Source: Vibrio sonorensis (GTDB lineage Bacteria; Pseudomonadota; Gammaproteobacteria; Enterobacterales; Vibrionaceae). Taken from it: 64,000 nucleotides of DNA. This document shows positions 46,509 to 55,851 of the stretch, piece by piece (positions within the stretch are counted from its first letter, which is position 1; each line of letters opens with the position of its first letter). The notes under the pieces are model-generated. The model was not told the DNA's origin. It made no database searches and was given only the letters and a program-made list of their open reading frames with translations. Location: positions 62,001 through 126,000 of the forward strand of contig NZ_LJJE01000070.1 of the NCBI RefSeq assembly GCF_001854765.1. Reading direction: 5' to 3'. Both the position numbers and the translations under genes were made by a program.

Positions 46509-47504
46509 ATGTTTAAGCCTTTGACTCTACTATCTGTATCTGTACTAGCAGCGACCAGTTTTACCGCCGCAGCAAACTGTGACCCCGGTGAAACCGTGAT
46601 TAAGTTCAGCCATGTAACCAATACAGATAAACACCCTAAAGGTATTGCTGCTTCGTTACTGGAACAACGTGTAAACGATGAACTAAATGGAAAAGTTTGT
46701 ATGCAGGTTTTTCCTAACTCAACCCTATACGATGATGACAAAGTGCTGGAAGCTTTGTTAAACGGCGACGTGCAACTTGCTGCTCCTTCTCTATCTAAGT
46801 TTGAAAAATTCACCAAAAAATACCGTATTTTTGACCTCCCTTTCTTGTTTGAAGACGTTGCTGCTGTCGACCGTTTCCAAAACTCTGAAGCAGGAGAGAA
46901 ACTGAAAAACGCGATGAAACGTCGCGGTTTACAGGGTTTGGCGTTTTGGCATAACGGCATGAAACAGATGTCGGCAAATCAGCCGTTGCTATCTCCCCAA
47001 GATGCAGAAGGTTTGAAGTTCCGAGTTCAAGCATCTGACGTATTGGTTGCTCAGTTTGAGCAGCTAGGTGCAAACCCTCAGAAAATGTCATTTAAAGAAG
47101 TTTATGGCGGCTTGCAGACTAAGGTTATCGATGGGCAAGAAAATACTTGGTCAAACATCTACGGTAAAAAATTCTTCGAAGTTCAAGATGGGATCACCGA
47201 AACCAACCACGGTATTTTGGACTATCTAGTGGTGACATCGAACGACTTTTGGAAAGGTCTTCCAGAGGATGTTCGCAACGACTTAAACACCATTATTCAA
47301 GAAGTCTCCGCGACGCGTAATGCGGAGTCGACCAAAGTTAATATGGCTAACAAGCAAAACATTATTGATGCAGGTGGTGTAGTGAGAACACTCAATGAGG
47401 CTCAGCGTCAAGAGTGGGTAACGGCACTTCAACCAGTGTGGAAGAAGTTTGAAAAAGACATTGGTGCCGATCTGATTGAAGCGGCACTGGCTTCAAATAA
47501 CTAA
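46509..47504 (+). CDS. dctP: C4-dicarboxylate TRAP transporter periplasmic binding protein DctP
   Basis: A 331-residue DctP-family solute receptor. The signal peptide is MFKPLTLLSVSVLAATSFTA, cleaved near AAA-N. The substrate-clamping arginine lies in LKFRVQASDVLV, and the family signature QEVYGGLQT appears as FKEVYGGLQTKVIDGQENTW. It binds succinate, malate or fumarate and delivers them to DctQM. The RBS AAGGAGA is strong. It is first in the operon and followed by an intrinsic terminator, which should give extra dctP transcript. Confidence 0.95.
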   Translation: MFKPLTLLSVSVLAATSFTAAANCDPGETVIKFSHVTNTDKHPKGIAASLLEQRVNDELNGKVCMQVFPNSTLYDDDKVLEALLNGDVQLAAPSLSKFEKFTKKYRIFDLPFLFEDVAAVDRFQNSEAGEKLKNAMKRRGLQGLAFWHNGMKQMSANQPLLSPQDAEGLKFRVQASDVLVAQFEQLGANPQKMSFKEVYGGLQTKVIDGQENTWSNIYGKKFFEVQDGITETNHGILDYLVVTSNDFWKGLPEDVRNDLNTIIQEVSATRNAESTKVNMANKQNIIDAGGVVRTLNEAQRQEWVTALQPVWKKFEKDIGADLIEAALASNN

Positions 47505-47517
47505 TTGCTGTTGTTTA

Positions 47518-47555
47518 GGGAGTACTTCTTATCGGGAAGAGGTACTCCCTTTTTT
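47518..47555 (+). terminator. Intrinsic terminator/attenuator between dctP and dctQ
   Basis: A 13-bp stem (47518-47530 with 47537-47549, one T-G pair) has a 6-nt loop and a T-run (47550-47555). It is strong and intra-operonic. Confidence 0.85.
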
Positions 47556-47570
47556 CTAGAGTGTAGTCGT

Positions 47571-48236
47571 ATGAAACAGTCTATTTTTTCTAAAGTTGGA
47601 AAAGTAACAGATGCTATTGAGGAAACCTTGATAGCGCTGTTTTTGGGCGGAATGACGTTACTGACCTTTGCTAACGTTGTCTTTCGCTACGTATTTAATG
47701 ACAACATCCTTTGGGCACTGGAGCTAACGGTATTTATGTTTGCGTGGATGGTACTGGTTGGTGCGTCCTATGGAGTCAAGAAGCACTTTCACATTGGTGT
47801 CGATGTCGTTATCAATTTAGCCCCAGAGAAACTGCGCAAGACCTATGCTGTCTTAGCCGCATTATGTTGTCTCACGTTCTCATTGTTACTTCTTATCGGG
47901 TCATGGAACTACTGGTATCCATTTGCAACAGAAAGAGCTTGGTATGAGACCGATGACATTCCCATGCCAGAAATGCTTCAATTCTTAGCCGATTGGCTCA
48001 ATGAAGGCGAACGGTACGAGAAGATGCCACGGTTTATTCCTTATATGGCACTGCCTATTGGAATGGCATTACTGACATTGCGTTTTCTGCAAGCGACTTA
48101 TCAGATAGCGACTGGAAAGTTAGATCGCTTAATTGCTGGCCACGAGGCGGAAGAAGATCTGGAAGCATTGAAAGCGGAAATGAGTGAAGCCGGAGATGCG
48201 ATGTCACCAAAGTCAGATAACCGCAGGGAGCCATAA
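47571..48236 (+). CDS. dctQ: TRAP transporter small permease subunit DctQ
   Basis: A 221-residue membrane protein with four predicted membrane segments (for example LIALFLGGMTLLTFANVVFR, LTVFMFAWMVLVGASYG). The start MKQSIFSKVGKVTDAIEE at 47571 is chosen because the longer frame crosses the terminator hairpin. The C-terminal tail is charged (AEEDLEALKAEMSEAG). It pairs with DctM to couple dicarboxylate uptake to the sodium gradient. Confidence 0.92.
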   Translation: MKQSIFSKVGKVTDAIEETLIALFLGGMTLLTFANVVFRYVFNDNILWALELTVFMFAWMVLVGASYGVKKHFHIGVDVVINLAPEKLRKTYAVLAALCCLTFSLLLLIGSWNYWYPFATERAWYETDDIPMPEMLQFLADWLNEGERYEKMPRFIPYMALPIGMALLTLRFLQATYQIATGKLDRLIAGHEAEEDLEALKAEMSEAGDAMSPKSDNRREP

Positions 48237-48239
48237 TCG

Positions 48240-49601
48240 ATGGATATTTTATTGTTGTTTGTAATGGTTATCGGCTTTATGTTGATTGGCGTGCCGATTG
48301 CCATCTCATTGGGTTTATCGAGCATACTGTTTTTGATGATGCACTCTGATGCGTCTTTGGCCTCAGTCGCTCAGACCCTGTTTAACGCCTTTGCTGGTCA
48401 CTACACGCTACTTGCTATTCCGTTCTTTATTCTCGCTTCTAGCTTTATGTCTACAGGTGGAGTGGCGAAAAGAATTATTCGATTTGCCATTGCAATGGTC
48501 GGCTGGTTCCGAGGTGGTTTAGCGATGGCTTCCGTCGTAGCTTGTATGATGTTTGCTGCTTTGTCCGGTTCATCACCAGCGACCGTTGTTGCAATCGGTA
48601 GTATCGTTATCGCGGGTATGATTCGAAATGGGTACTCAAAAGAGTTTGCCGCAGGTGTGATCTGTAATGCGGGGACGCTAGGTATATTGATTCCACCGTC
48701 TATAGTAATGGTGGTATACGCCGCTGCGACAGATGTTTCAGTAGGCCGAATGTTTCTAGGTGGGGTGATACCCGGTTTGCTAGTCGGCGTCATGTTAATG
48801 ATTGCTATCTATATCGCTGCTCGCTTTAAAAACTTACCCAAGCAACCCTTTGTCGGATGGAAAGAGATGTTTGATTCCGCCAAAGATGCAAGTTGGGGCT
48901 TGTTGCTGATCGTTATCATATTAGGTGGTATCTATGGTGGTGTGTTTACTCCTACCGAAGCAGCGGCCGTGGCAGCAGTTTATTCATTTTTGATCGCCAA
49001 CTTTATCTACAAAGATATGGGACCGTTTGCCGACAAAGAGAATACCAAGCCAGCACTGGTCAAAGTGATGCAAACTTTTGTACACAAAGACACTAAGCAT
49101 ACCCTCTATGAGGCCGGTAAACTGACCATTATGCTTCTGTTTATCATTGCTAATGCGTTGATATTAAAACACGTGCTAACAGAAGAACGCATTCCGCAAA
49201 TGATTACCGAATCCATGCTGTCAGCTGGGTTGGGGCCGATTACATTCTTGATTGTTGTGAACGTGTTGCTGTTAATCGGTGGTCAGTTTATGGAGCCTTC
49301 TGGTTTGCTGATTATCGTCGCGCCTTTGGTGTTCCCTATCGCAATAGCACTGGGTATCGATCCTATTCACCTTGGCATCATGATGGTGGTAAATATGGAG
49401 ATTGGGATGATTACGCCTCCAGTTGGGCTTAACCTCTTTGTCACCGCAGGGGTCGCGAAAATGTCTATGATGAGCGTGGTTAAAGCTGCTCTACCATGGC
49501 TGGCAGTCATGTTCCTTTTCCTAATCATAGTGACTTACGTACCTTGGGTATCCACTTGGTTACCAACCACACTAATGGGGCCAGAAATAATTACTAAATA
49601 A
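48240..49601 (+). CDS. dctM: TRAP transporter large permease subunit DctM
   Basis: A 453-residue permease with about 12 membrane segments. Family motifs include the start MDILLLFVMVIGFMLIGVPI, AIPFFILASSFM, GGLAMASVVACMMFAALSGS and GGVFTPTEAAAVAAVYSF, and the end TPPVGLNLFVTAGVA. A hydrophilic loop (KDMGPFADKENTKPALVK) interrupts the second half. It starts three nt after dctQ. Confidence 0.95.
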   Translation: MDILLLFVMVIGFMLIGVPIAISLGLSSILFLMMHSDASLASVAQTLFNAFAGHYTLLAIPFFILASSFMSTGGVAKRIIRFAIAMVGWFRGGLAMASVVACMMFAALSGSSPATVVAIGSIVIAGMIRNGYSKEFAAGVICNAGTLGILIPPSIVMVVYAAATDVSVGRMFLGGVIPGLLVGVMLMIAIYIAARFKNLPKQPFVGWKEMFDSAKDASWGLLLIVIILGGIYGGVFTPTEAAAVAAVYSFLIANFIYKDMGPFADKENTKPALVKVMQTFVHKDTKHTLYEAGKLTIMLLFIIANALILKHVLTEERIPQMITESMLSAGLGPITFLIVVNVLLLIGGQFMEPSGLLIIVAPLVFPIAIALGIDPIHLGIMMVVNMEIGMITPPVGLNLFVTAGVAKMSMMSVVKAALPWLAVMFLFLIIVTYVPWVSTWLPTTLMGPEIITK

Positions 49602-49620
49602 AGGCCATCCATGACATCTT

Positions 49621-49648
49621 GCCCAGCCCACCAGCTGGGCTTTTTTTG
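49621..49648 (+). terminator. Terminator of dctPQM
   Basis: GCCCAG (49621-49626) can pair with CTGGGC (49635-49640), followed by TTTTTTT; it lies 20 nt after the dctM stop. Confidence 0.85.
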
Positions 49649-49806
49649 CTTAGTGCCTACAACTTTAAAACCTGCAACGCGCTCTGTTTTATACCCAATT
49701 AAAACGGCAAAGAAACTTGCATTTTCTCGTTCTTTTTGCAAAGGCAAATACGGCGATTGTCGGCTATATTTATTGTCGACGATGCAACTATCCGGAGGCA
49801 TTAAAA

Positions 49807-50040
49807 ATGGAAATGCATCAGCATTCAATTAAAGATCTGTTTAACCAGCTTGGATTGGGGAGTACCGATTGGGAGATCAAAGATTTTATTGCTAAACACA
49901 GTGGTTTAGTTGTGGGAACGCCTATCCACGAGGCGTTTTTCTGGACAGACTCCCAGTCACAATTTCTCAAACAAGCGATTGATGAAGATGCAGACTGGGC
50001 GGAACTGGTGGATCAGTTAGACGCTATGTTGCGATATTGA
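49807..50040 (+). CDS. DUF2789 family protein (77 aa)
   Basis: Starts MEMHQHSIKDLFNQLGLGST after GGAGG. The pattern SIKDLFNQLGL, FWTDSQSQFLKQAIDEDADW and LVDQLDAMLR is typical of DUF2789, a small helical family of unknown function. An upstream in-frame extension lacks support. It is monocistronic. Confidence 0.88.
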   Translation: MEMHQHSIKDLFNQLGLGSTDWEIKDFIAKHSGLVVGTPIHEAFFWTDSQSQFLKQAIDEDADWAELVDQLDAMLRY

Positions 50041-50060
50041 GCGCTTTTTCTGCTATCGGT

Positions 50061-50091
50061 AAATGTCAGCCTAGAAGGCTGACATTTTTGC
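50061..50091 (+). terminator. Terminator of the DUF2789 gene
   Basis: A perfect 11-bp stem, AAATGTCAGCC (50061-50071) with 50077-50087, is followed by T residues. Confidence 0.85.
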
Positions 50092-50349
50092 ATGAAGGCA
50101 AAAACTTTAAATCATCATTCAAATGGCTCTTGTTTTGTCTTTTTGTCTAAAAATACTTTTCTAATTTCACCTCAATTATGTTTGATTTTTACTCAATGTC
50201 GTCCCATAGCCCCGCAACTTGGGAGCCATTAAATAAATTACAAAAAATAATAGGCAGTTAATTAAACATAAAACCAACAATGCCTTAGATAATGTTCGAT
50301 CTCCCTTCAATTCTTAGCATACGTTCAATAGGCAATTAGGGAGGCTAAA
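50092..50349. other. AT-rich upstream region of the giant lipoprotein gene
   Basis: No gene or named site is seen. A GGGAGG ribosome-binding site ends the stretch, about 8 nt before the ATG at 50350. Confidence 0.35.
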
Positions 50350-53300
50350 ATGAACGAAATGCTCTGTTTAACAATTAACGACTTTAAGCAAAAGATAGTG
50401 TTAATGTGTCAAGGGCTATTGATTGGGGGGATCTGCTTTCTACTTGTGGCCTGTGGCAGCGAATCAGATGAAGGACAAGCGTCTGACGTCAATGTTGTTG
50501 TTTCAGGTAAGGAGAGCAGTGACACCTCAGATACGACACAAAGCAATGGTGAGCCAGATAGTGAGCCTAGTGATGTTGATAATAGTGCGTTCACTCTGTC
50601 ACTTGATACTCAAGTATCAGAACCTTTTGCGCCTTCAAAAGACGGCAATAATCTGGCCTATACCCTTTATTCATCAGATGGACTACCAATTGCAAATCAG
50701 ATCGTTACCTTGGTTCTAGAAGGCAACGCTGAATTTGATGAAAAAAGTGCGTTTAGTAATAGAGACAACGTTGATTTTAAAAACTATCACTACGATAAAT
50801 CCAAGCAAACGATATCGGTGAAAACTGATTCTAATGGCCGTTTTGATGTTTCCGTTTTCTCTGTCACACCGGGACAAGTTGTTCTTCATGCATATGTCGA
50901 TTTTGTCGAACTCTTTAACCAGTCTTTTGAGATTGATAATAACCTTCGAGATAACACCATTTCAGAACTTTCGATTATCGGTGCTGTTTCCCCCGTTTAT
51001 CAAGGACTAACTGGTGTTACAAAAATAGCTTTGATTGGGGTTCTCGATGAATTTGGTAACCGTTTTACTGACGTAAATATAGACAGTGTGAGTGCCAGTA
51101 TTGCGGATTCCAATGCAACCGATGCCCAACACATTGAGGTGAATATATCCAACTCTACTTCAAGTGATGGGGTGTTGGTTTTAGGTGCCAAGATTGAAAA
51201 CAACGGTCAACCGCAGGACAATGAAGTTATTGTCAGTTACGATCCTACGCCTCTAAATACCAACAATTCTGATGTACTCGAAGTTAGAGTTCCAATTACC
51301 TTTCAAGGTATTCCCGCTAGCGCTTCACAGTTTACGCATTACATCGACGCTAGTAACTCTGGCACTAATAGTGAAGCACAAGGTGCGATAGAGTTTGTAA
51401 CTGATGATACTGGAATAGTCACGGGAGCCGTTGTTTACAATCCCACAAACCATCAGGTTTCGGAAGTCAGCTTTGTACCGACTTTGGAGCAAGATGAAGA
51501 AAGCGCGATTGCTTTGTTGCCGGAAAGTATCGAAGTGGACGAAGGGTCTGCGCAAGTTACTCAATATGAAGTGGTCACCAAAAATCAAGATGGCATTACG
51601 CTTTCCACTGCGAAAACCTCGACTATATCGTTTGAAGAAAATGGGGTCGTTAAAACCAGTGCGATTACTGAAACAAGTTATCGGTCTGATGCCTATGATT
51701 TTGCGCCTGCCTCTGACGTGCCAGACAGACTAACGCTTCTAGATAGTCTTAGCGGTAGCGTGAAAGAGACTACTATAACATTGCCCGATGGCAGCGTGTC
51801 TTCAACGGCTGTGCAATTTAACGCCATGGCTGATGGTAGCGTCGTTACAGCGAATAAGACGATCAAATTCGATTTACCAAACGAACAATCCAGCTCTTCT
51901 ATTGGTGGGAAATTATCGGGTGACGTTGAGGAGATCACCGTTGTAAAAACAGATGCGAATGGTGAAGTTATACAGCAACAAACGGTGGTAAGAGGTCAAA
52001 ATCCTCAAGGCGAGGCCGTCGTCGCTGAGAGTGATTATCAGGCTGACAGTAAGCTTGAGATCAATGGGGAAGTAGTGGCGGGCGCAGTGGCTCAATCAAA
52101 AGTCGTTTACTTGGATGAAAACAATAACAAGATAGAAGAGCAACTCAATACCGTTAAACCTGATGATGGCGAAGTGGTGATCGCTCCTATTGTTACTCAC
52201 CTTTCGGTTGCCAACGGTGTTTCTACTACCATTAATACGCCGTTTTCAAGTGTGGCATCTGATGCCGTAGTGAGTTCAATGGCATCAAATTTTGAAAGAG
52301 AGTACGGCATCGACTTTGATGGATGGGGCATTTCAAAACGAGTGGTTCCATCGATAGTCGCAGATGTACATCACTACGATAGCGTGTTGAAAAAAATACT
52401 CAATGACGGTGGCGAGACACTCTTGAGAACCATGTTGACTAACTACCCAATCACTAGCCACATTAGAGAAGTCACGGCGATTTCTCCAGCGGGAAAAAAT
52501 GTCACACTTTTGCATCGTCCCATTGAACTTGATAGCCGAGGAATGACTTTCAATAAGCAAGAGTTAATCGAAGGAAGACTGGAGAAAATCATCTTTGGAC
52601 GAGCCTACGAAAGGGTATCAATTATGACTCTTGAGGATGGACGAACCTATCTCAATGGATACAATGCGCAGGTCAATATCGCGTCAACATTACCAGAAAA
52701 AGATAGAGCGCAGGATTCTGCAGGTAACTGGTATATCAAAAATGTTGAAACAGAGATGCTACTCGATGTAAAAGACCACGACACGTATAATACTAGCCTC
52801 TATTTTGTGCTGCTTGCCTATCCAGGGGAGAAAAAGCGTTTAGTCTGTATTCGTGGCTCAGGTGCGAGGGGATCAGCCGCGATGCCTGCACAAGCATACG
52901 ATACTTGCGAGTATGTTAATCATCATTATCAGGATTTAAATTGGATAAGGGCCTTTCCTGATATCTCGGGCACTTCTGGCTCGAAGGCTGAACATGCGTT
53001 TGCATTAACCATGTCTCGCGAAGAAAAAGGGGTAGAGTCGGACACGGTAGTGTCGGGAAGTTTTACGGCAATCGCAGAAGAGGGATCGCTGCTGTGCCAA
53101 AAAGGAGTCTGCACATTTTTAGAGGATGTTATCTCGGCGCAAAAGGCACCAGTTAACCCTTACGTCGATCTTCAGGGGGCTGATTTTAGGCTCTATGACG
53201 CAGGTAGTCATTTGTATGTTTATGGCGACAGCGATGAAGATGGTGTAGACGGCGTTCAATTGTACAAACGAACGGCTAGTGGCAACACGGTGTTGACCCA

Positions 53301-54446
53301 ATCTGATGGTGAATATGTTACTCGTGCTGATGGGCAAAACTGGGATTACCGGATCGACTACAAAGCCTATTCACCTTGGCAGCCAGTTAGAGAAGACCGC
53401 CAGTACGATGGTATTCGAGTTGTGACACCCGATGACCAAATTTACTATTTAGTGAAAACTGGCCAAAACCCACCAATTGCAGATATTGATCTCACAGAGT
53501 TTTGCTCATCAAAGTGGTTTGTTGAACAGCCTGACTTTTATGTGGTCACCAATGAACTCGATGCTGAACCATATATTGCGCAATGGAATAATCGCTATCA
53601 GACTTCTTATAGCTCAGCGGATATCGATTGGAACACTTGTTTGCGTTACCAAGGGTTAAATGTCTCTCAACTTACAGAGGACCAATATGATAAACGTTTG
53701 GTGATGAAAGATGGTTCTTTCATGTTTTTTAACTCGGACGGTGTAAATGGTTATTCAGCGGTCGATGGCCTAGAGCATTTGGTCGGCAAAAAAGGCGTGA
53801 TGAAACATGTATTTCCCTTTATCGAAACCGTGTTTTTTGAAGGGGATAACGGTGTCGATTCTTGGTATTGGTATACCAATAGAACGGTGCCGTATGAGTC
53901 CACCAGCTACGATGGCAGTGCGACTCAGTTTTACGTTCCGGACTCTAATGACCCTAGAAATTTGTCTGACAATGACTCCGCAGTACGCGACTATTTAAAC
54001 AGTTCAGTGGGTTTTCGAGATATATACAAAGTGACGGATTCTCTCGGCGAGGGGGGATGATGGGTGTACCAGCTATCCCTCACGACGACGAGCCATTTAA
54101 TACATTTTATGTGACGGAAAATAGCCAAGGTTATTATGACTTATCAATGTTTACTGGGTCATCTCTTGATTCTGGGTTAGCATCGACTAAGGTGGCTTTG
54201 GACGAAATCAGCAATGTAATTAAAGCGAGTATTAATCCGGGCTCAGTAAGTCGAACAAGAGCATTTTATTATTACAAAGGTGACGGCGAATTTGGGTTGA
54301 GAATTTCTGGAGCTGAAGGGTATGGACAATTTGTCGGGACAAACCCAAGCGATGATATTGATGACGCTTGCCTAGCCTTTGTAAAACCGGATTCGCGGCA
54401 CACACCAAATAGTGGCCATTGTTCTGTCCACATACCAGCGCAATAA
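50350..54446 (+). CDS. Giant hypothetical lipoprotein with Ig-like repeats (about 1365 aa, one apparent frameshift)
   Basis: The signal region is long (MNEMLCLTINDFKQKIVLMC) with lipobox LLVAC near residue 36. An acidic Ser/Asp-rich linker follows, then Big/invasin-like beta domains (YTLYSSDGLPIANQIVTLVL, KTDSNGRFDVSVFSVTPGQV), repeated valine/threonine-rich segments (ETTITLPDGSVSSTAVQF), and a C-terminal region of about 700 residues with aromatic-rich beta structure and paired cysteines. As read it stops at 54060; adding one G to the six-G run 54051-54056 joins MMGVPAIPHDDEPFN, ending at 54446. Alternatively the second part is a coupled gene (ATGA overlap), but it lacks a signal peptide. Function unknown; likely surface-exposed. 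Confidence 0.75.
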
Positions 54447-54474
54447 CCCTTGCTACTGGTGTGTGACATGTTAT

Positions 54475-54497
54475 TAAGGGGGCGTTTACTCCCCCTT
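54475..54497. terminator. Hairpin between the giant lipoprotein and dctD
   Basis: AAGGGGG (54475-54481) pairs with CCCCCTT (54491-54497). It overlaps the dctD stop codon and could end transcripts from both sides. Confidence 0.55.
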
Positions 54498-55829
54498 ATA
54501 ATTTTCCTTTTCTAATCCGTATTTTTGCATTTTGTCGTATAACGTCTTTCGCGCTAACTGTAAGTATTCCATCGTGCCTTTGATGCTTCCTTGGTGGCTA
54601 ATCAGGGCTTGTTCGATCACTCCCTTCTCAAATTCCGCTACTTGTTCCGAAAGACTGGTTGAAATGTCAGTCTGTCGATCTTGTTCGGTTATTAAATCTA
54701 GCTTGCCTAGTAACACAAACCTTTCGGCAGCGTTGCGAAGCTCGCGAACATTACCCGGCCAATTGTGGTTCATAAGTTGGTGCATCTCATTGGGCGATAT
54801 TGCAGCGGCGGTTTTGCCATAACGGGCGGCAGCGACTAACAGAAAGTGATGAAACAGTGCTGGGATATCTTCTTTGCGCTCGCGAAGTGCTGGTAAATCT
54901 AAGGTCACGACGTTTAGTCGATAGTAGAGGTCCTGTCGAAACTCCCCTTTTTCAGCAGCGTGTTTTAAATCGACTTTGGTCGCGGCGATGACGCGAATAT
55001 CGAGAGGAATAAGCTCATTAGAACCTATTCTTTCGAATACTCGCTCTTGCAACACGCGCAATAAACGAATTTGCGCTTGCATCGGCATTGACTCTATTTC
55101 ATCGAGAAAAAGGGTACCGTTTTGTGCGTGCTCTAGTTTGCCGATACGTTGTTTATCTGCGCTGGTAAATGCCCCTTTTTCATGGCCGTATAGTTCGCTT
55201 TCAATCAAGTTTTCCGGCACAGCACCGCAGTTGATAGCGACGAAGTTGTGCTCCCTGCGAGAGCTTTGCTCGTGGATAGAACGGGCGAACAGCTCTTTAC
55301 CCGTGCCTGTTTCGCCAAATAGCAATATGTCAGCATCGGTATCTGCAATACTTGTTATGGTGTCACGCAGTTGTTGAATGGCACAGTGATCACCAATGAT
55401 TCTAGGTCCGAGAGTTTTACTGGCTTTTAGGCTGCGTTTTAGTTCATAATTTTCAAGAGTGAGGTTGCGTTTATCGATGGCTCGTCGAGTCGTGTCTAGC
55501 AGCCTATCGATAGAAAAAGGTTTTTCTATAAAGTCATAAGCGCCATTTCTCAGGGCGTTGACGGCCATAGAAATGTCGCCATGACCTGTTATCAAAATAA
55601 CGGGGACCTCGGAATCTTGATGCAAAACCGAAGTTAGCATATTTTCGCCAGATAAACCGGGTAGGCATATATCCGTGATGATAGCCTTGGGCATTTGTTG
55701 TTGTTTTATCTCTAGTAGCGCTTCTTCAGCATTAGCAAAGAACTTAGCGCTTATTTCTTCTAATTCGAAACTTTGCGAAATAGCTTCGCGAATATCGCTT
55801 TCATCATCGATAAAAAAGACGTCGTACAT
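54486..55829 (-). CDS. dctD: Sigma-54-dependent response regulator DctD
   Basis: A 447-residue regulator: receiver domain with phospho-acceptor in AIITDICLPGLSG (residues about 49-61), AAA+ domain with Walker A LLFGETGTGKELF, Walker B GTLFLDEIESMP, and a Fis-type HTH (GTMEYLQLARKTLYDKMQKY). The sigma-54 contact loop reads GAFTSA, not the usual GAFTGA. It should activate dctPQM from the -24/-12 promoter. It lies 22 nt after dctB in one operon. Confidence 0.94.
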   Translation of the reverse strand: MYDVFFIDDESDIREAISQSFELEEISAKFFANAEEALLEIKQQQMPKAIITDICLPGLSGENMLTSVLHQDSEVPVILITGHGDISMAVNALRNGAYDFIEKPFSIDRLLDTTRRAIDKRNLTLENYELKRSLKASKTLGPRIIGDHCAIQQLRDTITSIADTDADILLFGETGTGKELFARSIHEQSSRREHNFVAINCGAVPENLIESELYGHEKGAFTSADKQRIGKLEHAQNGTLFLDEIESMPMQAQIRLLRVLQERVFERIGSNELIPLDIRVIAATKVDLKHAAEKGEFRQDLYYRLNVVTLDLPALRERKEDIPALFHHFLLVAAARYGKTAAAISPNEMHQLMNHNWPGNVRELRNAAERFVLLGKLDLITEQDRQTDISTSLSEQVAEFEKGVIEQALISHQGSIKGTMEYLQLARKTLYDKMQKYGLEKENYKGE

Positions 55830-55851
55830 ATGGCAGTCCCAAATTCATTAT

